Source: Setophaga petechia
Lineage: Eukaryota; Chordata; Aves; Passeriformes; Parulidae
Length of the DNA stretch: 64,000 bases
Direction: 5' to 3'
Assembly: GCA_024362935.1 (NCBI GenBank)
Contig: JANCRA010000011.1
Location: 744,001-808,000 of the forward strand
Notes under the pieces: model-generated
Seen by the model: the letters and a program-made list of their open reading frames with translations, nothing else
What the model was told of the DNA's origin: nothing
The model's database searches: none
Made by a program: the position numbers and the translations under genes
Shown: in pieces, positions 24,301 to 41,953 of the stretch
Numbering within the stretch: position 1 is the first letter of the stretch
Layout: every line of letters starts with the position of its first letter

Positions 24301-27300
24301 CATGACATCAAGATGCATTCATCAGTGCCTGGAAGTTGTGAAGAAACCTATTTTAGTTCAGGCTGGCTCTTCTCCTGCAAGTAATGCTGCAGAATCATAG
24401 AATCGTGGAATCATAGAATGGCTTGGGTTGGAAGTTATCTTAAAGATATTCTTGTTCCAACACCCCTGTGATGAGCAGGTGTACCTTCCACTAGCCCAGG
24501 CTGCTCAGAGCCCATCCAGCCTGGCCTTGAACACTGCCAGGAATAGGGAACAAGATCACTTTCTCTTAGAAATTATCCTGACTACTGAACATTAGCTTAT
24601 TTTATTTTCAGTGAAAAATGTGATCCTTCCTATTCTGTAACACTTGAGTGCTTCATGCAATGAGTACCAAATTCTAACACCAGGAACAGGGCACCTTACT
24701 TATTCCTAAATTGAAATTATCAGGTTTGCCTGCCTGGATGTCTGCTCTGTTCCATGTAGATAAGTTCTGATTTCTTGGATCTGTTAGGTTTTAAGATGTC
24801 CTTCCACCCTTCTTTTCAGATTATTCCTGCCAGTAGCATGTGTCGCCTTTGGCACTAGACACTTCTTTGTAGTGTTAATCTGCAAATGTGGGACTAAAGC
24901 AGCTACTTCCTTTGAAAGAGCAAATTACTTGCTTAAATCTGCAAAGAAGGTGACCTAAATAGGTCCTAAGTGACCTACATAAGTATGCACACTGTGCAAC
25001 TTCCATTTGATGTCAGGACTCTCTCAACCTTGTCTGTACTGGGGAAAAAGGCACCTCTTCAGGTGGCTCTTGGGCTTGTACATGCTTTAGCTTCCTCCAT
25101 GTCAGTGTTTGGGGGATCTTTTATTTTTCTTGCTCTATTTGAAATTGTACAGCTAAAGCTTTGTAAATTGCCGTGAGTCAGGAGTTGTAGTACACACAAT
25201 TGTCTTCTTTTTCCTCAAAATCTTTGTTTCAGATAACATTCCTTGTAGCAGATAAGGGGATCTCAGGTAGTACCACCTTATAGTAAATGAAGGGATCTCA
25301 AACAGAGCAACTGTCTCAGAATTGGAAATAAAATCTGGAAGCAGTTTCTTTCTGTTTGAGATTTGTCTCCTTAGACAATAAAGAATGGAATTTCTGACCA
25401 AGCAATTAAATATTGCTCTTTACTGCACAGATGCTGTTACTGATCTGAGCAAATCCTTTCAGTCCTTTGAGGTACAAACGGGTTATGTCAGGCTACATCA
25501 ATCTTTGTAGCAGGGATCAAAGCTGTCTTTATTAACTCTGCTGGGTATTGATTGTTTATCAAACATAGTTTGTCTGAATCTGGGTTTCTCAGTAAATTGT
25601 TCCTCTTGAACTTGGCCTGGTTCTGAAAAGGCAGGAAGAGTCTCCTTTGCTCATTATCCCAGTAATCATCCAGTCAGTGATCTTCTTGGGCTTTGTCTTT
25701 TGGCTCCCTGATGACAGAGCTGCTCTGCTGCACACTAGGCTGAATTAAAAAACAGCTTGGGGTTATGTACTTTTGAACACATCTATGGATCTGCTGGATA
25801 TTTGAGCTCTAAAAATTACCTTGCCATTAATGAATGCAACCATCTCCATTTTATGAGTGCTGTGTTGTTCTTTTCAAGCATAAGGTAGGAGTGCCCAAAC
25901 ATGGTAAAATAGTTGTAGGATTGGTGCTCTTAGGAAAACCTAAAATATCTCTGAGCTGTTGAGAAACTGTTAGATGTATATTCTAGAGTGACAGGCTACT
26001 GAGACATCAGTCAGGAATGCAACTAGCATCCTTCATGGCCTCTGTATTTCTGTATGTGCATTTTTTATTCTCTTTTATTGATGATATAGAAGCAGCAGTT
26101 GGAAATAGAGCAATGCTTAATAAACAAGAAGGAAATGTATAAAATTTAAGGAGATTAAAGTAAAATCCAGGTTCATCAAGACTGAGAATAATAATGTAGC
26201 ATGCTGACAACAACAAAAGTCATAACAGTAATGTGTGCTCGTTACCAAGTGAAATATATTTGGGCACTTCTGTGTTGGCACTTCAATTTGGTAGGCAAGA
26301 TTCTATGCTCTGAGGATAAAGTACTTTTCCTGGTCCCTCAATGGCTAAGGCACTTAGCTCTCTTTATTTTGCATGCTTTGCTTCTGTTATTTTTCTTCTT
26401 GTAAATATGAAGCTTGTAAGCTTTCTCTATCTTTGTACTTAAAAAATAGCAAAATCCATTGAGATTTGGCCATCTTGATTTTAATTTAGGTTGCAGGTTC
26501 TACAAAGAGATATAAGCATAAGTGGCTTTCACATAAAAGATGGTAACATTTTTCACCATGAGGGAATCAAGATGATAATGGCAACTTCAGTGTCTTGTCT
26601 GTGCAAGTTGTCAGAGCAGGACACTCAGATGCTGCAGGTCTCTGACACACTGAGAGCACAAATGAAGACAGCCCTGGAAAGATTACAGGAGGTATTTGCT
26701 GCATTCTTTTGAAACAGACAGCAGAGGCTGTTCTGGCTTGAGTGCTGTCAAACACTTCAGGCAGTGATGTGAGTACCACATCACCAAATGAACCTTGTTC
26801 CCTTCTTTACTAAGAAGCACAGGTTTTCCAGTGTGTACATTTGCTTGTGTTTCTTTTTATTGTGATGGCTAACCTTTGAAACACTAACCAGCAGGACATT
26901 TTCTTCTTGTCTGGATTTTCCACACCTAAACACTTGAAGCCAACTTTAAGATATTTCTTTATTCCCACTGTCTGCTGCTCAAAATTATATGCCATTTAAA
27001 TGTCTAATTATAGAATATAAATACAGAACTCTATTTAATTCTGTATATTGTTCTAATTCTTTGAAAGAGAATTCAAGCAGAACTTCTTTGAGGAACCATT
27101 CATCTTGTCATGCTTCCTTGGCAAAAATCTTCTAAAGATATTTGAAAGAGAATTCAAGCAGAACTTCTTTGAGGAACCATTCATCTTGTCATGCTTCCTT
27201 GGCAAAAATCTTCTAAAGATATATTTCAAATATTAAAGTAAAAACTCAAAGAAATACATGAAGTTATAAATAAAGTTATAAAATTTCTCTTTACAATCAT

Positions 27301-30300
27301 ATTATGTATAAAAATAAACATTAAATTTTATCAAATTTTGTGGCAAGAAAGAATTTTGAATTAAATTATTTTAAGACTAAGAAAATAGAATATGTTTCAA
27401 AAACTTCCCCAGCCAAGATCTTTCAGTGCCGTGAAGAAATCAGTTTTGCTTTGAAATGTTTTTCCATAAGAATGCATTGTTTTCTATGATCATCAGTAAA
27501 GGTCTGGGTCAGCTCCTATTTTACTGAGGCACATTGGCTGACAGTTGTCTCACTCCCTTCTTGCATTTTTTAATATTGGCCCAACATTAAAAGTCCCTCG
27601 GTCTTTGGAAGCTCAGCACAAGACTTTAAGCCTGCTGGTATTTGTGTATGAAGTACAACCAGTAGATGCTTTAGGACTCAAGGGTGCAAGTTCTCCAAAT
27701 CTTCTGGCTTAAGTTTAAGAGTTTAACTCTCTTAAAGGTTGTTTAACATTCTTCTTTTGTTGGCAGGGAAAGTATTACCTCATTTTTCTATGATATAAAT
27801 ACATTGTTCTAATTCTTTCCAAGTGGAGAACAATTACTTCCACTGTCTTTTAGTTGTTTTACTGATTAATCACCAAGAAATGTTTGTGAAGATTTTCCCT
27901 GCTGTCACTGTCCATAAGTTTCATACTGTTTTTGGTGGGGTTTTTTTTGCTGACCCGGATAATTTTTTCTTTGACGTTTTTGTATAGTTTTTTTTCTTCT
28001 TCTTCTGTTTTTATATTGCTTTTATTTTCTTCTCTGATCCAGGATTTCTGAAAACCAAAGTTGTCCTTTTCCCTCTGTTGGGGCCCTTTGGCTTCAACTT
28101 CACTTTGTGCTTACAGCTGACAAAATACAGATAAGTGGTTTAATTCCACTTGTTCTCATTTGGGGAAGGTTTTTTCCTGGGACTCCACTAGCCTTTAATG
28201 CATTTCTTTATTTTGTGATCGCTGATGTTGAGTTCATGACCATTATTTCTTACTGTGAGAAGAAGAAATTCTAAAAAATCATTTCCTGAAAGACTGAAAA
28301 ACTTTAGAAATCTGTATGTAGCATTTGAAAAGCTGATCCCTGAAGTGGCATTTTGAGTATTATCCGTGCAATTTTTATGCCTGCTGTAGTTTTAGTTGTT
28401 GGTGTTTTTTCTGCAATTTAGGAGTTTTAATATTTTGTCTTGTTAACACTAATTGAGTGGACTCCTTCAGGGATCTCTTCTCCTTTTCACCTTCTCCAGG
28501 CTTTTAATCATATTCTGATTATGTCAGACTAAGTCTTCAACATTTTGCGCTTGACTTTTAGTCTAACACAGACTTTGGCATCTGAACACGTTTTTAAATT
28601 CCTTTTTCTTGCCTGAATGGATCATAGGAAATAAACTTTGGTTCTTTGAGTCCTTTTCCCCACATTTTGAACACTTTACTCTGTTATAATTGTACCCTAA
28701 TAGTTTGCAGCAAGATTTTGAGTCCCTTTCTGGCCACGATGATTAATCATCCATTTATTTGTGTTTTTCAATGCAAGTGACCAAGTCTTTAAAAAGAATT
28801 AGTGCTTTTCAGAACCCCTGCAGCTGGCAGCTCATTTTAATGGAGCTGCCAGCTGCAGGGGGGAACTCCTGTCTTCTCTTCTCCTGCTCCTAGGGGAACT
28901 CCTGTCTTCTCTTTCTTGTGGAGACAGTTCAGAAAGTACCTGTTTTCCCCCTTCATTTCAACTTTTTTGAACCTAAAGGTTGATGTGTATTTTCATGTGT
29001 TTGTGTGTGTAAGAAAGACAGTGCTGGAACAGCTCACTCTTCTCCCACAGGGACATATTATGGTAGTGGACATAGCAGTGTCAGGTTTATGGTTAGATTT
29101 GATAAGCCTAAAGATCTTTTCCAACCAAAATGATTCTATGATTCTATATAGGCACAAACATTTTTAGTCTAGAATAGAAATATATATATATATATATATA
29201 TCTCATAGACACACATTTTTGTAGAGACACACATACAAACACATGCATATCTATTTCCTAGGCTCAATCACAATAATGTTTTGTACCTCTGCTCCTGGTG
29301 ACTCTTGTCTGAGTTGCCAGCATCTGTCATTGCTTTACCAGTCTCAGGTGGAACCAGACCCCTCAGTGCCAGTCTCTGGAAATGTGCACTGAGCTTGATT
29401 TGTGGTCTTGCAATCCTAATCTGTGTTACCAGCTTGTGCTCTGTGAGGTGTAGTCCCTGGGCCACTTGTTTTATGTCAGTGACTCAGGAAGGGACTTAGG
29501 CTGTATGTCAGAAAAGTAGCATTTATTGAGTGTTGGTGTGATGCCTGCCCTTAAGGAGACTGAGTCAGACTGCAACTGCTGTGCAGGCACAGTCTGTACA
29601 TTAAGGGAGGACAAATGTTGGGGTGTGAGCTGTGCTCTGTCAAGTTGTTTAGGTTTTGTGCATTACCCTTTAACCTTGTTTTATCCTTTTTTTAGGGATT
29701 TGTGCCTGGTCTGTTCGGAACATCACATGGAGCACTTCAGTTCATGGCCTACGAGGATTTGAAAGAGAGATACAACAATTATAGAAACAGAGTGTCAGAT
29801 ACAAAATTGGTAGGATGCTTGAGAATAAAATTGTGTTGTGGCATGTAAAGAAATAGAAGTGGATTCCATTTGTCAGGTTATACAGCAGCCAAATGTACAA
29901 AGTATTGATACATTAATTGAAGTGCAGAATATATAGAAGGAAATAATACTTTCTCACTTTTTAGAAACAAGCTACTGGTTTTCACTGGTTTTGAAAACCA
30001 CCTTCTTATTTTGGCAAGTGTTTTGAGAATTTTAGAGGAAGGAATGAGGGTTTTTTCTAACATTGTGTAACCAGAGGGGGTGGTATTAAACCCTGGAAAA
30101 CTGTTCAGATGCAAGTTGGATAAAGGTAGCTACTTTTGGAAGAAGTGTTTCTCTTAATGGGAATGAGAAGGCACAACACATGTTTTACAGTCAATTACTT
30201 GTAGCACTGCATGTAGTAAAAACTTACATTTCTTTTAATGTGTTGTATCATAAGAGGGAAAAATCTAGAGTATTGTTTGGTTGTACATTTAAAAATCAAA

Positions 30301-32108
30301 TAAGATTTTGGGAACTGGCTAATTTAAACTATGCCTAAGGCAAGCCTGACAATTTTTGTTGCTTTCAGAACACTGTGGAATACATAATGATGGCAGCTGT
30401 ATCCAAAATATTTGCTGTGGTAGCAACATATCCCTATCAAGTTGTGCGAGCTCGTCTTCAAGACCAGCATAACACATACTCTGGGGTGTTTGATGTGATC
30501 CGCAGGACCTGGAGGTAGGTGTGCAAAATTAAAAGCCTGCATGTTGCAAACTGAGTTTTACAGAATCAGCTGGCTTCTTGCTGACTTGCAGAACCAGCAC
30601 AGTTCAGAGCAAACAAAGTGTTAGTTGTACAAAGTCATGTTATGCAAGATGCCACCAACAGCAGTTAAGCTAAGGAGAGAGGAGGAGATGGGAGGGAGCC
30701 AATGCCCCCTGCAGGTTTCTGTTGTTTATTCTGTCTCCCTTCTCTCTTCTCCAGCAAATTTCACAGGCTTAAAAATAACATTGTCATGGCTGGTTTGGGA
30801 CACTAAATGAAGTCTCACTTGAACTGCTTTGGCTTATCACATAGGACAGGAGCATTGTGCTGCTGGGAGTTGTGGCTAATCCAAATTCCTGGCAAGGTGA
30901 AGTGAGCTAGCCAGAGCAGATTACACAGATGTCCCTGGGTTACCCTGGGGCCTCACTGCACTTGTTGTCTGGTCGCAGCTTCCTGTAGGACCTTTAGAGA
31001 CCTGTGACCTCACACCTATTCATATCTTCTCACAAACCTTCCCTGAGCTCTTCCCTGAGCTGCACAGTGCAGGGGAGAGTTTGTGCACAGATCTGTGTGT
31101 TTACCAAGGGTGGCCCTCTCTGTGTGTGCATCCTTGGCTTAGGGCAGTGCTTCTGGGTTGGGCCATATTGCTGCAGAGGTGGGAATGGGCTTCTGGCTGT
31201 GAAGAGGGGCCAGCTCAGTAAGTGCCTGAGGCTCTGTTGTTCCACGAGCATCCCTGGTTCAGAGGCTGTGCAGCCATTTCAAGTGGAGGCAATTCAGAGC
31301 AAAAGTAGGTCTGATGTGTCAGTGCTGAGCCCTTCAGGGCTTCAGGAAGGCTTTTTAGTTCTGGTCAAGTGTAGTACAGCCATTCTGAAGCCACTGCTGA
31401 GCTCATGATGAAACAAATGAGACTTAAGGAGGGTTGTGTAAACCACACCCAAGCATTTCTTGGGATCTCTGTTTGCTCCTCCTTCCAGGTGTTCTATGCC
31501 TATGAGGTCTGCACCTAAAGAGCTGAGATTTAATATCTCTCAAACTTTTTAACAGCCCTAGCATGACACATTGATTCAAATTGGGTGAAATTAGGTTCTT
31601 ATTTGTTGGTTAGTAGAATCAAAATTCTGCAAGGGGTGCTTAAAATCTCAAAAAATGAATGGTGACTTTTCTTAGTTGTTTAGCCAGTTGTTGTAGCATG
31701 AAGAAAGATGGTAAATTGCCTTACTTAGACAATCCCCACAAAAAACACTCAAAGCCTGCACTAAATAACTGATCTACTTAATGCTATTATATGTTCAGAA
31801 GAAAAAAGAATGGGTTAATACTTGATGAACTTAAGCACTGTCTGAAATTGTTATTTCTAACCTGAAGTACATCTCTCAATGGGAGTGTGAGAAATAAAAT
31901 GCCAGGCTTTGTTTTATGTCTCATTTTTTTCTATTAAAAGACATTAATTAAAACCTTTTTTTGTCTTTAAAGGAAAGAAGGTGTTCATGGATTTTACAAA
32001 GGAATTATACCTAATGTAATCAGAGTGACTCCTGCCTGCTGTATTACCTTTGTAGTTTATGAAAATGTGTCTGGCTTTTTGCTTGGTTTTAGGAAAGAAA
32101 ATAATTAA
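18187..32108 (+). CDS. SLC25A32: SLC25A32, mitochondrial folate/FAD carrier, complete, seven coding exons
   Basis: SLC25A32 is an inner-membrane carrier of the SLC25 family that brings folate (and/or FAD) into the mitochondrial matrix for one-carbon and flavoenzyme metabolism. Coding exons: 18187-18358, 21101-21251, 22301-22386, 23604-23764, 29696-29809, 30369-30514, 31973-32108. They total 966 bp, 321 aa plus TAA (human 315 aa). The three carrier repeats show their signatures: PLDLVK at residues 48-53, PIWVTK at 146-151 (Trp in place of the usual acidic residue, typical of this subfamily) and PYQVVR at 250-255. The start at 18187 has G at -3 and +4. An upstream in-frame ATG at 18049 lies within DCAF13 exon 1 antisense sequence and was not chosen. 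The protein ends GFRKENN. Introns all have GT-AG ends. High confidence from recalled human sequence. Confidence 0.96.
19048..19610 (+). mobile_element. Old diverged CR1 LINE fragment
   Basis: Discontinuous resemblance to CR1 in the plus orientation: CTGGGCTGCATTATGAGAAG, then a tract like the TACTGTGT...GGGGCTC segment, GGGCTGGAGCACATGG, GGCTGAGGGG, and a 3' part with TTGGATTAGGTGGCTTTTGG. It is heavily mutated, with no intact coding frame. It lies in SLC25A32 intron 1. Confidence 0.6.
21101..21251 (+). CDS. SLC25A32: SLC25A32 coding exon 2
   Basis: Encodes [17 protein letters not shown]... to WGLYFF plus two bases of Phe108. It covers the first matrix loop and helix 2. The acceptor is TCTTTTGTAG and the donor GTAAGT. 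Confidence 0.95.
21829..21887. repeat. Degenerate TTGTTGTA-type tandem repeat
   Basis: About 60 bp of imperfect repeats of TTGTTGTACTT/TTGTTGTATT, in SLC25A32 intron 2. Confidence 0.75.
22301..22386 (+). CDS. SLC25A32: SLC25A32 coding exon 3
   Basis: Encodes [18 protein letters not shown]... VSAAEA, the linker leading into repeat 2. The acceptor is CACTTTCCAG and the donor GTGAGG. Confidence 0.95.
22755..23035 (-). mobile_element. CR1 LINE 3' fragment, reverse orientation
   Basis: Begins with the complement of the CR1 tail (GAATCATGGAATGGTTTGGG) and continues through CCAGGTTGCTCAAAGCTCCA and CCAGCCTGGTCTTGAACACT to CCTTGTCCTGCCACTACATG. It lies in SLC25A32 intron 3. Confidence 0.93.
23604..23764 (+). 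CDS. SLC25A32: SLC25A32 coding exon 4
   Basis: Encodes residues 137-190 ([18 protein letters not shown]... GLYK), carrying the second signature PIWVTK. The acceptor is TGTTCTCAG and the donor GTAATC. Confidence 0.95.
24392..24548 (-). mobile_element. CR1 LINE 3' fragment, reverse orientation
   Basis: Starts with repeated complement of the CR1 terminal motif (GAATCATAGAATCGTGG, then ATCATAGAATGGCTTGGG) and continues to CATCCAGCCTGGCCTTGAAC. Short copy in SLC25A32 intron 4. Confidence 0.92.
27060..27221. repeat. Perfect 81-bp tandem duplication
   Basis: Bases 27060-27140 and 27141-27221 are identical by eye over all 81 positions and directly adjacent. This implies a recent duplication, or an assembly artefact. 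No repeat family was recognised. Confidence 0.95.
28815..28861. repeat. 19-bp perfect GC-rich hairpin
   Basis: The left arm at 28815-28833 (CCCCTGCAGCTGGCAGCTC) is the exact reverse complement of 28843-28861, around a 9-nt AT-rich loop. It is unusual in this AT-rich intron. Confidence 0.93.
28860..28913. repeat. 21-bp direct repeat next to the hairpin
   Basis: GGGGAACTCCTGTCTTCTCT plus one T at 28860-28880 recurs at 28893-28913 (33-bp period). It begins inside the right arm of the hairpin. Confidence 0.9.
29035..29149 (+). mobile_element. CR1 LINE 3' tail
   Basis: GGTAGTGGACATAGCAGTG followed by AGATCTTTTCCAACCAAAA and two copies of the terminal TGATTCTA motif at 29131-29147. Plus orientation, in SLC25A32 intron 4. 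Confidence 0.88.
29181..29201. repeat. (TA)n microsatellite
   Basis: About 21 bp of uninterrupted TA dinucleotides. Confidence 0.95.
29696..29809 (+). CDS. SLC25A32: SLC25A32 coding exon 5
   Basis: Encodes residues 191-228 ([17 protein letters not shown]... SDTKL) in 38 whole codons. The acceptor TTTTTTTAG is strong; the donor GTAGGA after TTG is weak. Confidence 0.94.
30369..30514 (+). CDS. SLC25A32: SLC25A32 coding exon 6
   Basis: Encodes residues 229-276 plus two bases ([18 protein letters not shown]... RRTW), with the third signature PYQVVR. The acceptor is TTGCTTTCAG and the donor GTAGGT. Confidence 0.95.
30515..31972. other. SLC25A32 intron 6
   Basis: About 1.46 kb with a mildly GC-richer middle (about 30840-31400) containing an unremarkable 134-codon open frame. 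No family, exon or RNA gene was recognised. Confidence 0.65.
31973..32108 (+). CDS. SLC25A32: SLC25A32 coding exon 7 with stop
   Basis: Encodes [18 protein letters not shown]... GFRKENN and the TAA at 32106-32108. It contains the conserved [14 protein letters not shown] helix 6. The acceptor is GTCTTTAAAG. Confidence 0.95.
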
Positions 32109-32537
32109 AGATATGGACTTGTGTTCCTAGGAAGGAATCTATCCTTTATTTTTTATATTCATGGTCTGGGAGAAATTTACTTCAGCAGTCTTCTTTGACA
32201 CTGTGAATTGATCTGGTATTTTAAGGAAAGAATGTAGAGACAATAAACCCTGCCAACATCTCTCCTGTTGAACGTTCCTGCATTGCTGCCTTCCTCTCTG
32301 AATCAGCTGTGTCTGCTTGAAGCAGATGTCTGCAACCGTGAAATAAGAGAGTGCTGTGACTGGGTGAAGGCAGCTGCACAGCAATTCCATTCATCCTGGC
32401 CTCCCTGGAATAACTCACTGAGCAGTTTCAGCAAGTCTCAAGATAACAGTTGGTGAGATTCTGCTCCTGCACAAGTGGAAAACTTCATATGAAAGCAACC
32501 CTGGGGCCTGTCAAACTTTCTTAAATATCTGAGTCTC

Positions 32538-32543
32538 ATTAAA
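32538..32543 (+). terminator. Candidate SLC25A32 poly(A) signal (ATTAAA)
   Basis: ATTAAA about 430 bp after the stop, followed by GT-rich CTGTGTTGTTC near 32570-32580. AATAAA at 32242-32247 is an alternative. Which one is used cannot be decided from sequence. Confidence 0.4.
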
Positions 32544-35275
32544 ACAAGGAATGTCATCTGAATCCACCTCTGTGTTGTTCATCAGATTTTAGGATGTGGA
32601 ATGCTCCAGACTGCATTGTTCATCCAACATAAAAATGTGTGTCACAGTGGGGTGCAGTTTGGAAACAAATTGTTTTTTTAAAACAGCTGTCCATTCTTGG
32701 GTTTGAATAATTGCAAGTCTGATGAAGCTCAGTTCTTGTCTCATGGCAGGCCAGGTTTGCACTGTGGTTTTTGGCTTGGTTTTAGTAGCAGACCAACATG
32801 CTGAAAGTGTATACATTGCTGGCAACTTAATTCATTTTCTCTCTTTCATTCTCTCTCCATCTCTCTCTGTGCCAGTCTGTCTCCATTAATGACACAGCTG
32901 ACCACATATTACTAAGTAAATGCATATTTTAAAGTAGGCTTACATTTTAAAGATGAGGATTTTTTCCTGGTAATCTCATAGTGATGCAGTGTTCAAGCCA
33001 GTGTAGCAACAAATAGGACCACACTTACTTTCAGTAATATTCTCTGGGAAAAAAAATGTTTCTAGTCTAAACAAATCCTGTGCACAGGACTTTATTTAAA
33101 AGAACAGAACAATCTGTTAATGTCTCCTGATTTGGTTTAAGGAAAAGATTGTTGATACATTGATTGCTAATTTACTGATAAATTAAATTATAGTACATAT
33201 CATTAAATTTGTATAATATTTATGGGGGTTTTTTCCAACAATAATTGCCATCAAGGGATATGTACTTTTTAGAGTTCTGGGTCTGGTGGTTTTGGGTCTT
33301 TTATTTATTTAAGAAAGACATTACTGACCCTAACATCTGCCTCCTGCTGTTGGTAAGAAGATATTAAGTATCTAGTAAGTATCATTTAACTAGGAAATAA
33401 GTTAGCAAAGGCTATCAACAAGGGAAAATCATCAGTTTCATAGGGAGCAGAGTAATCACTTAGAGAAGTTTCCTGTTTACCAGGCTAACCTAAAGCAGAA
33501 AGAAAAGTTTTTAATAAAAATTCAACATATTGGGGACTTGGTTTAAATTTTAAGTTAAAATCTGGAAAGCTACTGAAACTACTCAGTATTTTGAATCTTC
33601 ATTCAGTAATCCACTCGCTTGTTTTTGTAGATACTGTTGCCAAACACCACATTTTGTGTGTAACTAAATTTATTCATAATTTACACTTTCTCTTCCACAA
33701 TCCCATCCCCTCTACTGACAGAGTTGATAATCTCATTGGAAAGAATAATCTCATCTGGGGCCAGCATGGCTGGCTTTGGTTTTTATTACGGAAGGTTCCG
33801 TGTGTATTTAGCTGAAGATAAATTTACTGGAAGTTTACCATGTAAATAATGTAGATCCAAAACAGCAGCTTCACCTTTAGAGGGTGCTTACTGGGCTTTG
33901 TATGTTTTGGGGTACACAGAATGAATTTAATGGAACACTGAGTTAACTCTTCCACCCAGGATCCAAAATATATTGTGAAGACATATGAAAACATGATAAA
34001 AGAGGAAAAGCTGTGCACGTACTAGCCTGGATTAGTGTGCTCTGGGCCAGAACAGCTTACCCATGCTTCAGGATAAATGCAGGGGCAGGCTGTGAGCATG
34101 TGCACAATCACTCACTGTGTGTTAGCTGACTTTCTGTAAGTTCACACCACAGCTCAGCTCATAGTAACTTGTTTGTGTTCAGGTACCTTAAAACCATCCT
34201 CCAAGCCAGTGAAAACATTGCAGTTCTTCAGAGACAAAATACCAGCTGTGTAACTTGCTGGCTTGCAGCAAATCTCACACACCATCTTGCAGTTGGGCAA
34301 GCCCAAGTGCTCCCCTCACTACAGGTGTCCTCCCCTGGTATCTGCAACAACAGCTACAGGCAAGGGCTGCCCACCCTGGGGCAAATCTTACAGCTTGTTC
34401 AGAAAAGAAAATGAGATTTAATTCTAAATAGCCGAAATAAATTCATTATCTCAGATTTAATGGGGTTTTTTCCTTTTAATTTCTGGGAAGAGTGGAGATT
34501 TTTGCATGTTGTACATGCTTTTCATGAGTTTCTTTATTTTGTTAATGTAAAATTGGTTTTGTAATACTAATATGATTGTTGTTTCTCTTTAGAATGTGTA
34601 CAAATTTTAAAAATGTTTGAATATGCCACTTGCAGCATTTGGAAGAAAATACTTTAAACACTGAAGCTTATGTTCTGTTGGCATGATCAGTGTTGTCACT
34701 TGTCAAACGTCTGTGACATCATTGTTTCACTTTACCAGTTCACTTTTGGAAAGCCTAGGCATTTCAATCTATCTTATGTCTGTACCTTCTAAGCAGTTTA
34801 ATACATCTAGCTTTTAACCAACACCAAAGTGATTCTGTATAACTGAAAGGCTAAATCCAGGAGAATTATTTTATTGGAGCAGTGAAATTAAGTGTTGTAA
34901 CCGTAAATTTATTTAGTGTCTGCATCTTAGTAGTGGAGACCGGTCATAGATATTACACTGAAATCCAGTCTATCAAGAAGCAAGAGAGGGAAGAAGAGCT
35001 TAGATAGTCTGGGTTTGCTCAGTTATTCATAATGAGGTATTTAACACTTACCACATTGTCTGGGTCACAGTTAAGTCACCAGGAGTTCATTGAGACAAGA
35101 CTAACAGCAGAGCATCCTCTTCTGCAGTCAGGTTTACAGGAGTACATTTTATGTATGTTTTCTGAAGGCTAAAGCCAACACCTGATTTTACTGTCTTTGA
35201 ACTTTACCTATAAAGCCTTCTAAAGAAATCGTGTATCACAACACCATGTAAAATACCTTAAACAGATTAATGTTC

Positions 35276-35281
35276 AATAAA
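35276..35281 (+). terminator. Candidate distal poly(A) signal, plus strand
   Basis: AATAAA facing the CTHRC1 poly(A) signal on the other strand about 35 bp away. If used, SLC25A32 would have a ~3.2-kb 3' UTR. Confidence 0.3.
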
Positions 35282-35314
35282 ATAACACGGATTTCTTTTT
35301 TGTAAAAGGTCTTA

Positions 35315-35320
35315 TTTATT
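35315..35320 (-). terminator. CTHRC1: CTHRC1 poly(A) signal
   Basis: AATAAA on the minus strand (TTTATT on plus), about 275 bp beyond the CTHRC1 stop and the first canonical signal in that direction. This implies a short 3' UTR. Confidence 0.65.
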
Positions 35321-35591
35321 TGATACAAAAAGTTATGGTTAATTCTAAAAACGGTGGTATTACATCAAAAAAGAAATTTAAAATGTTAATGAACTTGGTT
35401 TTGATATTTGTATTCTAAAATTATTATTATAAAAAGCCTCTGCTGTGTACAAAACAAGACAAAGGCTACAGATGCAAGGCTTTGGTGCCTTTCAGTCCAG
35501 TACTTGCGTCCAACTCTATTGAAGTAAATTCTGAACAAAATAATACAAGTTTTTCTTTTTAAAAAAAAGGTATTATAAAAAGAGAAAGAAG

Positions 35592-41823
<6,232 letters not shown>

Positions 41824-41943
41824 CGTGCGGGGCGGGATGCGCGGGGCCGGCGCGGCAGAGCCCGGCTCCCCGCTCCGGACGGCAGCGCGGCGATAAATGA
41901 GCCTTTCAGAGCGCGCAGCCCGAGCTCCCTCCCCGGGGAGGCC

Positions 41944-41953
41944 GGGAATTTCC
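41944..41953. promoter_or_regulatory. NF-kB-type site in the CTHRC1 promoter
   Basis: GGGAATTTCC fits GGGRNWYYCC exactly. It lies 121-130 bp upstream of the CTHRC1 start codon and 46 bp downstream of the CCAAT box in transcript direction. Use in vivo is unknown. Confidence 0.6.

Larger units (their letters stand above)
23765..29695. other. SLC25A32 intron 4, largest intron of the window
   Basis: About 5.9 kb. It holds two CR1 pieces, an 81-bp tandem duplication, a GC-rich 19-bp hairpin with an adjacent 21-bp direct repeat, and a TA microsatellite, each listed separately. Outside these I see only AT-rich unannotatable sequence. Confidence 0.8.
32109..35591. other. Tail-to-tail interval: SLC25A32 and CTHRC1 3' UTRs and spacer
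   Basis: Holds the 3' UTR of SLC25A32 (plus) and of CTHRC1 (minus). Plus-strand poly(A) signal candidates are AATAAA at 32242-32247, ATTAAA at 32538-32543 with a GT-rich stretch about 25 bp later, AATAAA at 34436-34441, and AATAAA at 35276-35281. A CT-rich stretch lies near 32838-32880. No other gene or repeat family was seen. Confidence 0.75.

Noticed and set aside
31004..31408. 134-codon open frame in SLC25A32 intron 6
   Set aside because: No similarity to any protein I know, no splice-site support and a composition like random GC-moderate intron DNA.
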